A DNA stretch of 64,000 nucleotides from Paraspadella gotoi (taxonomy: Eukaryota > Chaetognatha), in NCBI GenBank assembly GCA_051294375.1, contig CM119271.1, forward strand, positions 6,635,632 to 6,699,631, read 5' to 3'. The notes beneath the pieces are model-generated. The model saw only the letters and a program-made list of their open reading frames with translations. It made no database searches and was not told the DNA's origin. A program made the position numbers and the translations under genes. Shown here one piece after another: positions 33,295-45,800 of the stretch; position 1 is the first letter of the stretch, and every line of letters begins with the position of its first letter.

Positions 33295-34083
33295 TCATTC
33301 TTGCGCGAGTTGCAAGTCAGAGTAAAGAAAAATTCCGACGATGGCGAGGTTTGAACCGAAGGTGATGGCGATGATGACGAGGACTGTCCACACCATGAGG
33401 GAAACCGAGACCGCGCTGGGAACGAAATGGGCGTGGGACTCGGGCGCCGATGAACCGACACCGTCGTTGGCGCCTTTCGAGTACCGCGCCGACGACCCAA
33501 TTTCGCGAGAAAAAAGGTCAAAGTAGAAACACTGTCCGCTCGATCGCCGCTTGACCGAAAAGCTACGTCCCTCGCAGAATAGGCGACCTTCAAAGGAAAG
33601 ACCAAAGCTAATCGCTCAAATATGATTAAGTGATTTATCAAAAAAAAAAAAAAACCAAAAAACCTTACCAGTACTGTAAGCCTCTCGGATCCGTTTTCCG
33701 TCGGCCTCGGCGTCACCGCAGGCCTTGAGAAATCCATCGCAGACTTCCTCGCAAACGGTAAGTCTCTCTCGTCGATAAAAACGGTTTTGATCCGGCGAAC
33801 AGATGTAGCAGATGAGGTAGTTTAGCCACAATTGGCACTCTGGCGTGGCTCCCCGGAGGGGTTGTACCTGTCCGAAAGTAGCGTCGATTTCCTGTTGCAG
33901 GCAACAACTGCTATTGCGGTACCAGGTGCAGTTTTTAAGGTTGGGCACCGGCCGGGGGGCTCGGTTATTGAAGAAAGAACAGTACTGAGTTGGAACGGCG
34001 TCGGAAACGTCGGCGGAAGCGGCGGCGAAAGCCAACGACGCAAACGCCAAGATGGTCAACGTTGACAACCGAGTCAAACTCAT
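33295..34083 (-). CDS. Folate-receptor-like cysteine-rich membrane protein, 2 exons
   Basis: Secretory protein of 235 residues: exons 34083-33669 and 33587-33295 joined in phase 1. A clear signal peptide (about residues 1-24, LTILAFASLAFAAASA) precedes a Cys-rich domain. It carries YCSFFNNRAPRPVP, NCTWYRNSSCCLQQEIDATF, ECQLWLNYLICYICSPDQNR and LTVCEEVCDGFLKACGD, then RLFCEGRSF and GQCFYFD. This pattern is that of the folate-receptor/RTBDN-like branch related to frizzled CRDs. A C-terminal hydrophobic helix (SLMVWTVLVIIAITFGSNLA) could be a membrane anchor or a GPI signal. Ligand unknown. An acceptor-like tatttcag sits 26 nt before the ATG. Confidence 0.82.
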
Positions 34084-34628
34084 TTGTTTTCTTTCTGTTC
34101 TCAAAACGACTGAAATAAATAACATCGCGTGTCAAGAATGGGTTAACATTCAAAGAGTTTTCTCACAAACTTTCGGTTTACTTAAGCAATATATCCTTTG
34201 CCCTATTCTGGTTTAACATAAATGAATAAAACTATAAAAGAAGAGGATAATTAAAATCTAGAGAGAAACTATAGCTATACCATGAGATCAATTATTTCGA
34301 AAAAGAAGGAAAATATTGAAACGTGTCCAAAAGTTGGTTCCTTCGTTCGAAACAGCGGAACGCATTTTTGAGTTATTATATGTCGGAATGACTATTTTTA
34401 ATAATAGGAATCAAAATATATTGGATATTAGGAAAAACTAAAAAAAAATTTGCACAAGATCATCTTTTCCAGTTAAGCATTCTGGATCCGGGCTCGCGAG
34501 TAAACATATTTCCGAGTCTACGAAAAAAAAGTTGAACTGGATTCGCTCATGGGGATTCGGGTTTCGGTTGATAAGGGATGAAAAATGGGGAAAAGAAAGA
34601 GAAGTTGATACGAAGAAGGTGGAAAATG

Positions 34629-37600
34629 TCACAGCATTCCGTAGTCGAATCCCAAAGGCAGAAGAATGAGGAGAAAGAGAAGCAGGTTCCTGAGGCATAG
34701 TTTCCATTCGGCAGGAATAACAAAGATCTTGAGCATGCGAGTCACGTGATTGATCTCGTGCGCCGCGCACACAAACACAAACGAAGTGAGAATGACGTTG
34801 AGCACGGGATAGTCGGGAAGGAGGACCAAAACGCCGTGAGTGTCGGCCGCCAACCAAATGTGGTACTGCGACACAAAGAGCTCAAGCGAAATGCGTCCGA
34901 ACCACGCGAAGAACGAAGAGTAGCGAGTTCGCAACCAACCTGAATCGGCGGAAGAAACGACCTTAGCCTCGTAGTTTTGAGAAATTTATTGAAAAAGTAT
35001 GTGGTAAAAACCTGGGATGTTGCGCAAAAGTATGAACCCGATGATCGGCAACGCCGAAATGTACGGATGAACGTCGTTGCATTGAGTCTTGTTCTTGCAC
35101 CAGAATATCACGTATATTGTGTACGTGAGGATTCCCATCATGGAAAACGCCACGGCAAGAAAGGAACTCTGATAAACGATAAATGTATTTTATAAACGGT
35201 TAAAATTTTTTTTTCTTTTTCACCGAATATTTGTCTTTACCTTCAATCCTCCACAAGGAATAATAGTCAACGTTTTGTCGCTAGTATCGTCGACAAGTCC
35301 ATAAGCCTTGGCCAGTTGTAATCCGTAAGCGAATACCATTCCAAACAAGACACTGGACAAAATTTTATGGGTGGTTCTAACTAGTATTTTCAATGGAAAT
35401 TGATATCCTCAAACTCAATAAAAAAGAAAAAAGAGTGCAGATCCGGCTTTATTTGCTCAACCTATCATTAGGGGTAAGCAGCGATGTTATGATAAATCTT
35501 GCAATTTTTTTTTCATTTAATACAATTTAGCATTAATATTTAGAATTTATAGTTTTTTTTATGTGGTAGTTGTTTTAATCTAGGTGATAATGCTGGTTAT
35601 GGTCGTTATGGTGGCTAAGGTAGTTGCGATAGTAGTTATGGTTGTACATTTTACAATCATTTTACAAGCAAAACTAAATAGTTAAATGCCATTTTTCTTT
35701 TCTCTATTTAAACTCGCTTCCATTCAGACGATTCCATCCAAACTGGATTTCCATCTTAATCATATACCACACACACAAAAATCAAGGCAATCGCCCGATC
35801 CACACATGTGTATTTGACGTTCAAAACAAAGGTGGGACAAAAAGACGGACGGAAGGACGGACATCATATTTTTGCATAATTTATTATAATTTAGTGTTCT
35901 AAGATGAACTAAATGATTTACTGCCGGAAAATATAGAGAATCTTAGAGCCGTGCTCTGTGGCAGACAAATGGGGCTATTTAAACCACAAAAACAAGGATA
36001 GTCGGAAGACGCTATGATACAACCAACCTGTATCTGTCCAATTGCCATCGGAACCACCATTCGTGTATCGAGTCATCGCTGGTAACGAAGAGAGCTTTGA
36101 ACGGTCGAGTCAAAAATACTTTTTCGAAAAACACTTCCGACATGTATAAAATTGTAATAACGACTGTAAACAAGTGATTAAAATATGTCACCTATTTTCC
36201 TTTTCAAAAAACGAATCTGATAAGCAATTAAGTAAAACTTACCGATGAGAGCAACAAACTTTAACACGGTGTAAAAATAATGCAATGGGTTAGCTTTCGC
36301 TGAGGTACTAGAAACACGAGGCCATACAATGACAAAGACGTACTGAACCATAAACCAAAAAGTGACGAGAGGAACGAAATAATAAAACTGAAGGAAAAGG
36401 GGAAAAAATTGAAATTTAGATCACATTTAAGAAATAGAACCCATGATTGAACAGCGAATTACCTGATATGGACGATTCATGGTAAAACAGAGTATTACTG
36501 TCAAGAAGTTGAAACGAAATAAAATTTCACAGAACCTGATTAAAATAAATAGAAAAAAAAAATCAGGAAAAAATATTAATTCAAGCAAAGAATACTTAAT
36601 GAAACTTGAAGGGGCTATTTTTTAAAATTAACCTGGAGAGAGAAGCTGTACCATCATTCCAGAAATAGGTAAAGTGACCATATCCGGAAAGAAACAAATA
36701 AGCAGTGACCAGAACCCGTATGTGCATGTAGATAGGAAGCGCCTGCGAAGCGCCAGTCAGATGGTATATAAGGATGCAAACCTGCATCCATCCTTTCCAT
36801 TCGTCCGTTTGATCTCTGTGCAAAACCTGATGAGATGATAAAAAAAGAGGCAAAATTGAGGAACCGAGGAAATTTAAATTCTAAAATGAGTCAACTCACC
36901 CTGGTTTCCTCGGTGGAATCGTGGAAGAAAAGACCGAGGGCGGCCACGTAAGCGACAGGGAGGAAAAAGTTGATGTGGGTGAAATGTTTGTTCTCCTTCA
37001 TGAAAAAGTTGGCGCGATCGCAGAGAAAAAAGTAGGCCATGATGACGCCGAGCCGAGTCATCGTTGCGAAGAAGGCGTAGCAAGAATCTTGAGAAGGGGG
37101 AAGCCGTTTTTTCTCTCAAAATGTTGACCAGATTGGCAAAAATATTTTGTAAAAAATTTATAGAAAAGGAAAAAATCTATTTGCAAAAAAAAAAAAATTC
37201 TAACCCCTGTATAGCGATCCTCGACTGCTCTTCCCTCTGCGACGGGAGCTACCGCCTGAGACGCTTCTTCGGCGAACGTCATGAGGGGACGCGCTAGTTC
37301 CTTCGCCGGTCCCCCTCTTACTGAAAACCAGTTCCGACGCGGCGGAGGCGGCGGTCTTGATAGGACAGAGCTTCGCCGCCTCTGTGGCGACGGAAACCGC
37401 CGTCGCGCCAGCCGGAGTCGACGCCACGGATTCGTAGAGTTTGCCTAGAAAAAATGAAGGCCTTAATTAGCCTAAACGTTATCTCCGAAAGTTAAAAAAT
37501 GACCCGGTGTAAAAATAACCCCCCCCCAAAAAAAAAAAAATAATAAAGATAAATAAATTTAAAAAATATAGGCAAAAGATAATAAAAATATATAAAAATA

Positions 37601-40600
37601 TACTAAAATGAAAGTTCTATTTGGTTTAACATAACTAATTAAAAAAATAACATAAAATAGTCATATAATTAGAAATCTACTATGAAATTAAATTCAATAG
37701 GGGCGGGGGTTCAAAACTTAGTTTTGAAGTCTACTTTCAGGTAAAAAAAGAATTTTTAAAAAAAATTCATCAGCATAAAAATGTCCGAATTAATAATAAT
37801 AAATTCACTTGTTGTTGCAACGAAATTTTCATTTTCTCTCTAAACTTTGATAAGACAAACAAAAAGAAAGTTGAAACACAATGTCTAAAAATTTGATTTT
37901 AATGCTTGTTGCTATCAAAATTATAATATTACTATATAATGATAAAATTTTTTTTAATCAATCTTAATTTTTTTTTTTGATGGATTCTGATAGAGCATAA
38001 AAAGTTAAATAAAAAATATAACTACAACTTTCAAAATTTTTTATGTTTTCTTGGTCAAAATTAAGAAAAAAAAAAAATTATCGAAAGATGATGATGTTGA
38101 AGATTATAAATAGTTTTTCATATTTTTAACCCACTTATGATCAAAATATTGAAAAAAGAATTATACTTAGTGTATACAACTTTTTGCAAGCTACCTGAAT
38201 CTTACCTTAAAAATAAAAAAATCCTAAAAAATTTTTTAGCCTTTCCTATTTATAAATAATTATTAAAAAATTAATATATGGAGTATGGAATAATATTAAA
38301 ATTGTTTGTCTATTCAATTTTTTTTAAAAAATGTCTAAATTTTCGTTTGAGCAGGTGCTTAATTCAAATTTCTTAACCACCTTAATGAGTTAGGCTCCCC
38401 CTTATATAATAATGGAAGGATCACCATTTGGTGATGGCAAGCCTATACCTGGATATTGGGATTAAAGAGCCGAAATCAATGAAGGGTATAGGTTCCCAAC
38501 TGATGACCTTCTTGTCTTAAAATATACATTAATTTGCAGTTTTAAACAGAAATAAAAATATACTTATATATAATATTTACAATAATAATTAAAAATTACT
38601 CTCAAAATATAAAGGTACCCCTATAAAAAATTTTTCCCAGTATATATCCCTATCAGAGCATACAATTCTACTTGGTCGTCTCTTATCCTTAAGAAAATTA
38701 AAAAAAATTGAAATTTTCATAAATACAATAAATACGATTCCCATTCTCACCTCCCATGCCGTTGAGAATGATGACGTGCTCGTGGTTGGCGCCGTTCTGT
38801 CCGTTTCGACGACAGCGTCTCGTTTTTAGGCGACAGACGAGAATGAGGCAAAAGATGACGAAACAAATTCCGAAGACGCAGGCTATGGCGGAGAGACGAT
38901 AAACAATAAATAACTATAAATACGGAGAGCGATGAATCGTGCAACGGGAGACCTGTGATTATCTGTAAAACGGTAATGGGTTCCCCGTCGGAGCAACAAG
39001 TTCCATCGTTATAGTTCATGTGGTTGTTGCAATACATGTTGAGCAAAATTTGCGAGTCCAGTTTCAATACGGTGTTCGATAAATGAATGCCGTCTAAATT
39101 GAAGAAAATACGAGTCGTCTAGTAAGAATTTTAAAATTAAAATCGACAGAAGCTAACCTTCGGAGTCCTTTAAGTAGGCGCGGGCGATGGTTTCGCTCGA
39201 AGTCCAAAGCTTGGCGGCCGTCTCCTCTACGATGCTGGCGGCTGCTTTGTTGTACTTGAGAATCTGCTCATTGGTGATCATAGATCTGCGGGGGGACAAC
39301 TTGTTCTCCGCGACGGGGCCCTGTAGCATCCACAGAATCTTGGTCGTGTCCTTGAGTTTGTCGAAGTAAGGCGCGATGTAGGAGAGATTCACCTAAGAAA
39401 CGATTTGAATTTTTTTTTTTTTTTACTGAAGTACAGAACAACCTATTTAAGAGGCTAATATCAACCTTAATTAATAATTATGTATATCCCCCAGCTTGCC
39501 TTAAAATTCTCCAGAGCCTCCTCGCTTCCGTTATTCAATCTGATGCTCCAAGCACCGCTGCTGGTGATAATGGCCTTCGGCTTGTCCTGACTGCCTAAAG
39601 ATCCAAAACGAGAAAAAAAATAACAACAATTAGCTCCAAACCAATTAAGGGGATGTCCCTTATTGTTACTGACCTTTGTTTCCGCTCTCTACCCACTTCT
39701 TATAAACGGCCAACATGGATTCGTTAACCATCGGCTGCCACAGAAACTCTAAATGAAGATTTAACCTTTCGTCTCTGCAAAGGAGAAGAATAGAAAGTCG
39801 GTGAAGACATGACAAGAGGTAACAGAATGCAAATGCGAAATATTTGCCTGTAATGATGATCCTCATGGTGGCCTTCGATGACGTAATCCGCACCGCTTAT
39901 CAGAGTCACCATCGAGGCGAACAATTGGCGAATCCTCGAGTCTCCCATAAACACGAAATAGTTTCGTCCACCCCAATAGGCCACGTATCTGGCAGGCAGA
40001 CATAGGTATTCTCAAACAATTTGCGACACAAATTTTTTTAAATCATAAAAGTAATGATACATCATAAAAAACAACAACTTAACTATCAAATAACGACTTT
40101 TCCCAATTAAAAAACCTTAAACACGTGTGCGCTTCCTCTTTCTCGTAGTCGTGCATCATGCAGCCGTAGGGTTGCCAGACGGTCCGCCCTTGAAAACGGC
40201 CCTTGGTGAGAAGCCAGTCGCAGGAATCGGCGCCGAAACGCCATCGCATGACGCCGTGATGAATGACGAAGCCGACGACGAGGATGAGGGCGATGGCCTT
40301 TGCCCGATCAACGGTGAAGTGAGCGGCTAGCTCGGAGCGGCCCGCAGCAAAACCGGCCGCGTCCACGCCCGGCGGCAGCATCGACGCCCAGCGCGAGGGT
40401 TCTGCCTCGGACGGCGATGGGCCGAAGGAAGACTTTGAGGAGGGCGCCGGCGCGGATTTGGTAAAGGGCGCCGCGGGTCGGGAAGGCGTCGATGGCGTGG
40501 AAGAGGGAGGAGAGGCCAAACTCGTGTCACTGGTTTTCGTTGAGAGCTGAGAAGACGAAGAACGGTAGCTTGAGAATCTAGAGTAAACGCTAAATTCTTA

Positions 40601-41113
40601 ATACTTGTAACACTATTTTTAACCCAATTATTCCGCTCTCCCTGATTCCACAAGAGTTTGTTCCTGACATCCCAACACAGGAAACTCGTCCTCAGATTTC
40701 CAAAATATTCGTGCACTTACTAATATCGGGATACTGACTTCCACAGACAAAGCGTTATAAAAATTTTCTTAAGAATATATTTTTTTTCTTAAGAATATTC
40801 GCAATTAAGATTATTGGTTTATACGGTGATCATGTCCTACCGACAGAATTCATCGGAACTAATATAATCACTGAATATTAATCAGTCAACACCGTTCTGT
40901 TAAGTCAATCTGTTGAAATTGATAGCGGATTACCTCGTTCCCGCCAGTTTCGCTGGGCGCATTCTGGGACGAATCCTCCCCGAAACTCTCTTCTAGGAGG
41001 AGCGAATTTCCTAAGCCGGATGCGCTTCCCTCGGATGCGTCGGAGGTCGACTGGGTCGCTTGGACGTAAGTTAAGCCGTTTACATCCGGGACCGACTCGG
41101 CCGGATTCGCCAT
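34629..41113 (-). CDS. CASD1: CASD1 sialic-acid O-acetyltransferase, 17 exons
   Basis: Golgi enzyme adding 9-O-acetyl to sialic acid. Exons: 41113-40934, 40546-40116, 39988-39848, 39774-39674, 39594-39500, 39392-39158, 39093-38953, 38882-38751, 37444-37205, 37087-36900, 36826-36633, 36535-36463, 36387-36243, 36163-36028, 35352-35241, 35168-35012, 34939-34629. All phases agree, 1003 residues. The lumenal SGNH esterase part has [10 protein letters not shown] (Ser221) and DGIH (Asp395, His398). The multi-membrane CAS1 part has [55 protein letters not shown] and [19 protein letters not shown]. It is about 200 aa longer than human because of a Ser/Pro-rich N-terminal extension (about 100 aa) and an 80-aa Ala/Ser/Arg insert (exons 8-9). 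Introns 3 and 5 begin GC. Exon 1 and the exon 3 end are the least certain parts. Confidence 0.92.
37445..38750. other. CASD1 intron 8
   Basis: 1.3 kb, AT-rich with a C9 run followed by an A tract near 37519-37540. It contains a short dispersed repeat (38634-38685) and a small perfect inverted repeat atcacca-tt-tggtgat near 38420. Confidence 0.6.
38634..38685 (+). repeat. Dispersed repeat, ~50 bp, copy 1
   Basis: ttcccagtatatatccctatcagagcatacaattctac-type sequence, matching 46364-46424 with scattered changes and the same orientation. Confidence 0.7.
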
Positions 41114-42838
41114 GAAGGGAAGTCACAACATCCGCCGAGTCTGCATAGTTCTTCGATCCTTAGCGTTTTTCGTTCAAATTCGATGTCATGTAAAACCGAT
41201 TGGGCCGTTTGATTGAGCGTGAAGAAAGAATGTTTCACAACGACTGAGTTTCCCAAAATGATGCACAATGAATATATTATATTATTATATATTTATTTGG
41301 TATAACCTTTCTTTCGACGACCGGGGTTAGGGGAGGTGTCAGGGTAATTAGGTAATAATTTTTTTTTAAATAAGTATTTAATTGTTTTTTCAAAAGACGC
41401 CAAAACCCAGATAGGCGAAAGTAAAGTTTTACCAAATATTTCATGTTTAATTCTCTAATGACTTAGAAACGGTGAAATGATTTCGTGACTTGAGCTGTAA
41501 CTTATACAAGGAGCCTCATATCATTCTTTCCTAACCCACTTAAATCTTACGATTCACTATTTCTTCTTCTCCCCCTCAGACAACATTTTATGGATATATT
41601 TATATTGTATATAAAGAAGTTCCTTATCACTTAGGCGGGTCACAAAGAGTTAGTCTAGCTTTAATCTTAAAAACTTATCACTTTTGTACATCAATATGTG
41701 CGACGACTTACCTCACAGAGTTTACAAATTCATTTTGAAATTGGAGATGATTTAAGTATTGTCCATATATCGCAGTCTCATTCTACACTGTTAGAAAAGT
41801 GTTGGGCAATAAATCAAAAGCAAATCTGGAAAGGTGTTTTCTTTTTATATTTTTCTCATAAATGACAAATTTCTTTACACGTTCCGGACATAACGTTTCC
41901 AAACAAGATGCTGCAAAAATCCCGATGCATTTATCACAAATTATTTAGGGGGTTTAAAAAAAAATACTAAATTGTGATAACTATTCTATAGGACATCAAC
42001 CAATTAAGTACTTTTGATATTTTAGGGGAAGTTACAATTTCCACAGCCCAACTAACAACTAAAGAATATTTCTTTTATTTCCACGACCGATGTCCGGGAA
42101 AAAAATGTGCAAAAGTGTCGACAGAGCAGAAAAAATGTAAAAACAAGATGAAACGAGGATAAACTCCAATAATCGATATGACTAGCAAGGAATACCCTAA
42201 GCAACCACAGGTAAATATCATGACCTAAAAAAAACCTTAATTCCATCCGCGTCCAAGAAACTGATATCACATAATACAGATGTAAGTTTGGAAACCTTTT
42301 CTCATAACCTTTGGAAATGACAAATTTATTTACTCCAAATTAACCCAAGAATTCAATTTATAAAGTATGTTTTACTTTTTAATTTACATGCGTTAAATCA
42401 AAATAAAATCAATAAAAAAATTTTATTACCCCTATTTTACCAAAAAATTTTAATTGATTAATTTTCTAAAATCTATTCTAATTTTTTTAGTCAAAAGGAA
42501 GTAAACAAAATTTAAGATCAATCATTCCCAAAAGTTAACGTGGTAAAATTAAAACATACAATTTTTCATGATCATTATGACCAATCGACCATCAAAAACC
42601 CCTCTCATATGGAATGATTAATTGTGTAATTTTTGTTCAAGAATTTTTTCATTGTCCACGCGTCAAAATCGTTTATAATCATCCCTCATAAAGTGAAAAA
42701 TTTTATACGTCCGTTAATACGGAAAACGTCGATTCATTAAAAATCGGAAGAAAAAAAACAGGAAAAAAAAAAACAAAAAAACGCGAGCGACAATGTCATC
42801 TAAAATGATCCCGTGAGCCCAATTTTAAAAGGACCTCT
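41114..42838. other. 1.7-kb spacer between SNX1/2 and CASD1
   Basis: AT-rich with no supported gene. Open frames here are short and lack recognisable content. It is presumably the SNX1/2 3' UTR plus the CASD1 promoter. Confidence 0.5.
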
Positions 42839-45800
42839 TCAAGCTATGGCCTTGGCCTCAGGGAGGAAAAGCTCCCAGTGTTTAACGAGTTTCTGTTCGC
42901 TGTCCATCAGGATTTCCAGGTACGACAAAATTGTGGCCTTGAAATCGCGAATGCGCGTCGCCTCGAACCGCTCCATCTCTGACCGGATGGTCTTAGAGCA
43001 AGCCTCAAATTCCTTCTGCCCAAGCTCCATTTTTCGCTCAAGCTGCAAAGAATAAAGATTTAGGTCAATTGGGCCAAGAAACGGCCTCTCCTTCCAATCT
43101 CAAATAAACGCGAGACCCACCTCCTTAATCTCTTCCTCGGTTAAGCGCAGTTTGTCGGACTTTCCCTGTTGTTGAAATTTAGTCGCGGCCTCCCTTCTCT
43201 TCGCCAGGGTGGCGCTGGTATTTCGCCAGTTGGTGTAAATCTTTACGCGTTGATTAAACACGTCCTGTATAAAGGAAAGTCGAAGACGCTGCTCAACTGC
43301 TCATTTTTGTCTTTGAACCGGAACATGGGAGATCTTGAGCTGTGCTACACAGTTAAACTCATAGATACTTCAATTATATAAAAAACATTGCGGAGTACAA
43401 TAAGTATTCCCCGATCTAATACTTAAGGGAGTGGTCTTTTCATACAATTGAAACATTCTTTGAAATATTTTCCACTTCATTGATAGGGAAGCCAGGTACT
43501 CTGGGAGTGAATAAACGAGACTGTGAGAGTGTCTTGATTGAAAGCTTGCAGGGACCTGCTATGTCATTATCTTGTAAGAGTGATGGAGGCCTTAAACCAC
43601 CAAAGCCGGTCCAAAGTCAGGGGCAAGATAGCTTATTTATTAAATGAATGGATAATTTTTATATTGGTTGTACTAATTTCATTCTCATAAAAACAGTGAA
43701 ATTTGTATAAACTTTTCCCAATCCGACTCCTCACTTTGACGGCGGAAAGAAGAGCCACGTAATCGCGAATTGTCTCGGACAACTGAAAGAAGTCGCCGTT
43801 GGATTGCTCGAGGTGAACTTGCTCCACTTTTTCTTCAACCTCCGCCAAATGAGACAAGGCACGAGAAAGACCTGGCGAGAATCAAATCGAGCTATAGAAT
43901 ATTCGACCTGAGAGCTTCGTCACGCAATCAGGCGCAACCTGTGTGTTCCTCAGCGTTGGAGAGCAGGGCGCAGGATTTAGCGAACTGCGCCGTATTCCCG
44001 ACGAGTTCGCGTCGCTGCACCACCAGCGATTCCAGGGAGGTGTGAAGCTTCCTCAACTGGTGGTCTGTGAGAAGTATTTAAAAAATTATTAAACTAAAAA
44101 GAAATAATAAACTATCGTTAAGATGTAACTGAAAAAAAAAATAATCACCTAAATTCTCAATCATCATCCCCTTCTCTTCGAACCAAGCGTCGGCTTCGTC
44201 CACTCTATAGGCAATCTTGTTCACTTTGTCCTCCAGATTTGAGAAAAACTTGCCAATAGAGGCACCGCTATAAAGTTTAAGACAAAATCAGGTAACGATG
44301 ATTGCAAAAAATATCATAACTCTCGTTTTCTCTCTCTCTGATAACCTGAAGGTCGAAGTCTGTGTGGCGCGAGGCAAATCCCCGTCGGTTTCGAGGAAGT
44401 CCCTAAAATCGGGATCCATTCGTAAAACAGGATGCGCCGCCGTGCGGTTGAGGAAGCGTTCCAAGGCGGCGCGACGACGCTCGATGAACTCCTGGTGTCA
44501 ACCGAAAAAGAAATGAGACGAAGGATCCAGACGAAGTTAATTCGCGATTTTAAGAAAAAACTGGACAATTTCCAATGCGCAATAAGTTTTTGTTAGTCTC
44601 AGTCACACGCACCCGGAGTTAAATTGTTCAAATTTATTATTTTTGTAGCAAAATAATTTGTGGTGAGTTCTTCAATCTCATTTACATATTGTAGTAGTTT
44701 AGACCATTTCTCATATCTCATATCAGCACCATAATTTTATAAGGATAAAAACCATTTAATAATAGTATTGAATAATAGTATTGAGCATTAGTATTGAGCA
44801 AACTCTCAAAACTGAATTCCAAAATATCAACCTGGGGCTTTCGAACAGTCCAAAAATCCTGTATTATCATTTATAAAACGAATATTATAAAAGGTGGAGG
44901 TTCCCTTTCCAGTTTCCATGCATGGCAAGTGGTATCCCAATAAATTCGTATAGATACTACTTCGTAATTTGAATAAAAAATAAATTGTGAACAATTACAT
45001 TACACACGAAAAAAAAAACGATGTTCTTCCTTACCTGAGAGGTTTGGTCTTCTTTCGACAATTTGATGCCGATGGCACCCATAGCGCTCTTTTCGGGTGC
45101 CGGTGGAACGATACGTCCGGCCACCATGTGTTTTGCGACTAGTTTTTGATGCAGTCCGAGGAAATCGGAGAAACGCCGACTAACGTTGTAGTTGGATTTG
45201 CGAAATGCTGGAAGGTTCGTTTTGGTCGTGACCTAAAAACAAAATAAAATAAATAAATTTCGAAATGACAATAAATACGTGGGGACCATTCCAAAGGTAG
45301 TCTCGGCCGAGGCTGGGCTGGGCTGGGCTTACCTTGTAAGAAACGTATGCTCCCATTCCTTCTCCAACTTTGGCCGGGTCGTGGACGCGGATTTCGAGGA
45401 AAAACTCGTCTCCTCCGTCAGCCTCCGATTCATCCTTGGTCATCTGTTGTGGTTCATTCTTGAATTTCTGGTAGACGCATCATCAAAGAAAATCGAAAAC
45501 AAATGAATCCAAAAGTATTAAACGTTTGTCGAGGACCAATAAAACAATTTTCCTCCATGCATGATTAGCACTCTCGTCCTCCTAATTTCTAAATTTCTAC
45601 CATATTTCTATAAAAACTCTTGACAATACTTACGCCGATAGGAGCGGCCACCGGAATTGGTTTGGCCACTGGTTTCGCGAGAGGAGCCGTCTTCCCAGTG
45701 ACGGGCAACTGGGAATCGAGATCGCCGGCTCCAGCACTCATTGGGGACGGCGTCTCGTCGGTGCTATTAGTTTGATCCAAACTTAAAACCGGAGCCTGAC

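Noticed and set aside
42052-42270. Hydrophobic 72-codon frame between SNX1/2 and CASD1
   Set aside because: No signal or splice context supports it; composition matches spacer.
45312-45330. GGCTG tandem triplication at the SNX1/2 exon 4 donor
   Set aside because: Three short units directly inside the intron start (ggctgggctgggctgggct); likely simple slippage with no effect on the GT donor.
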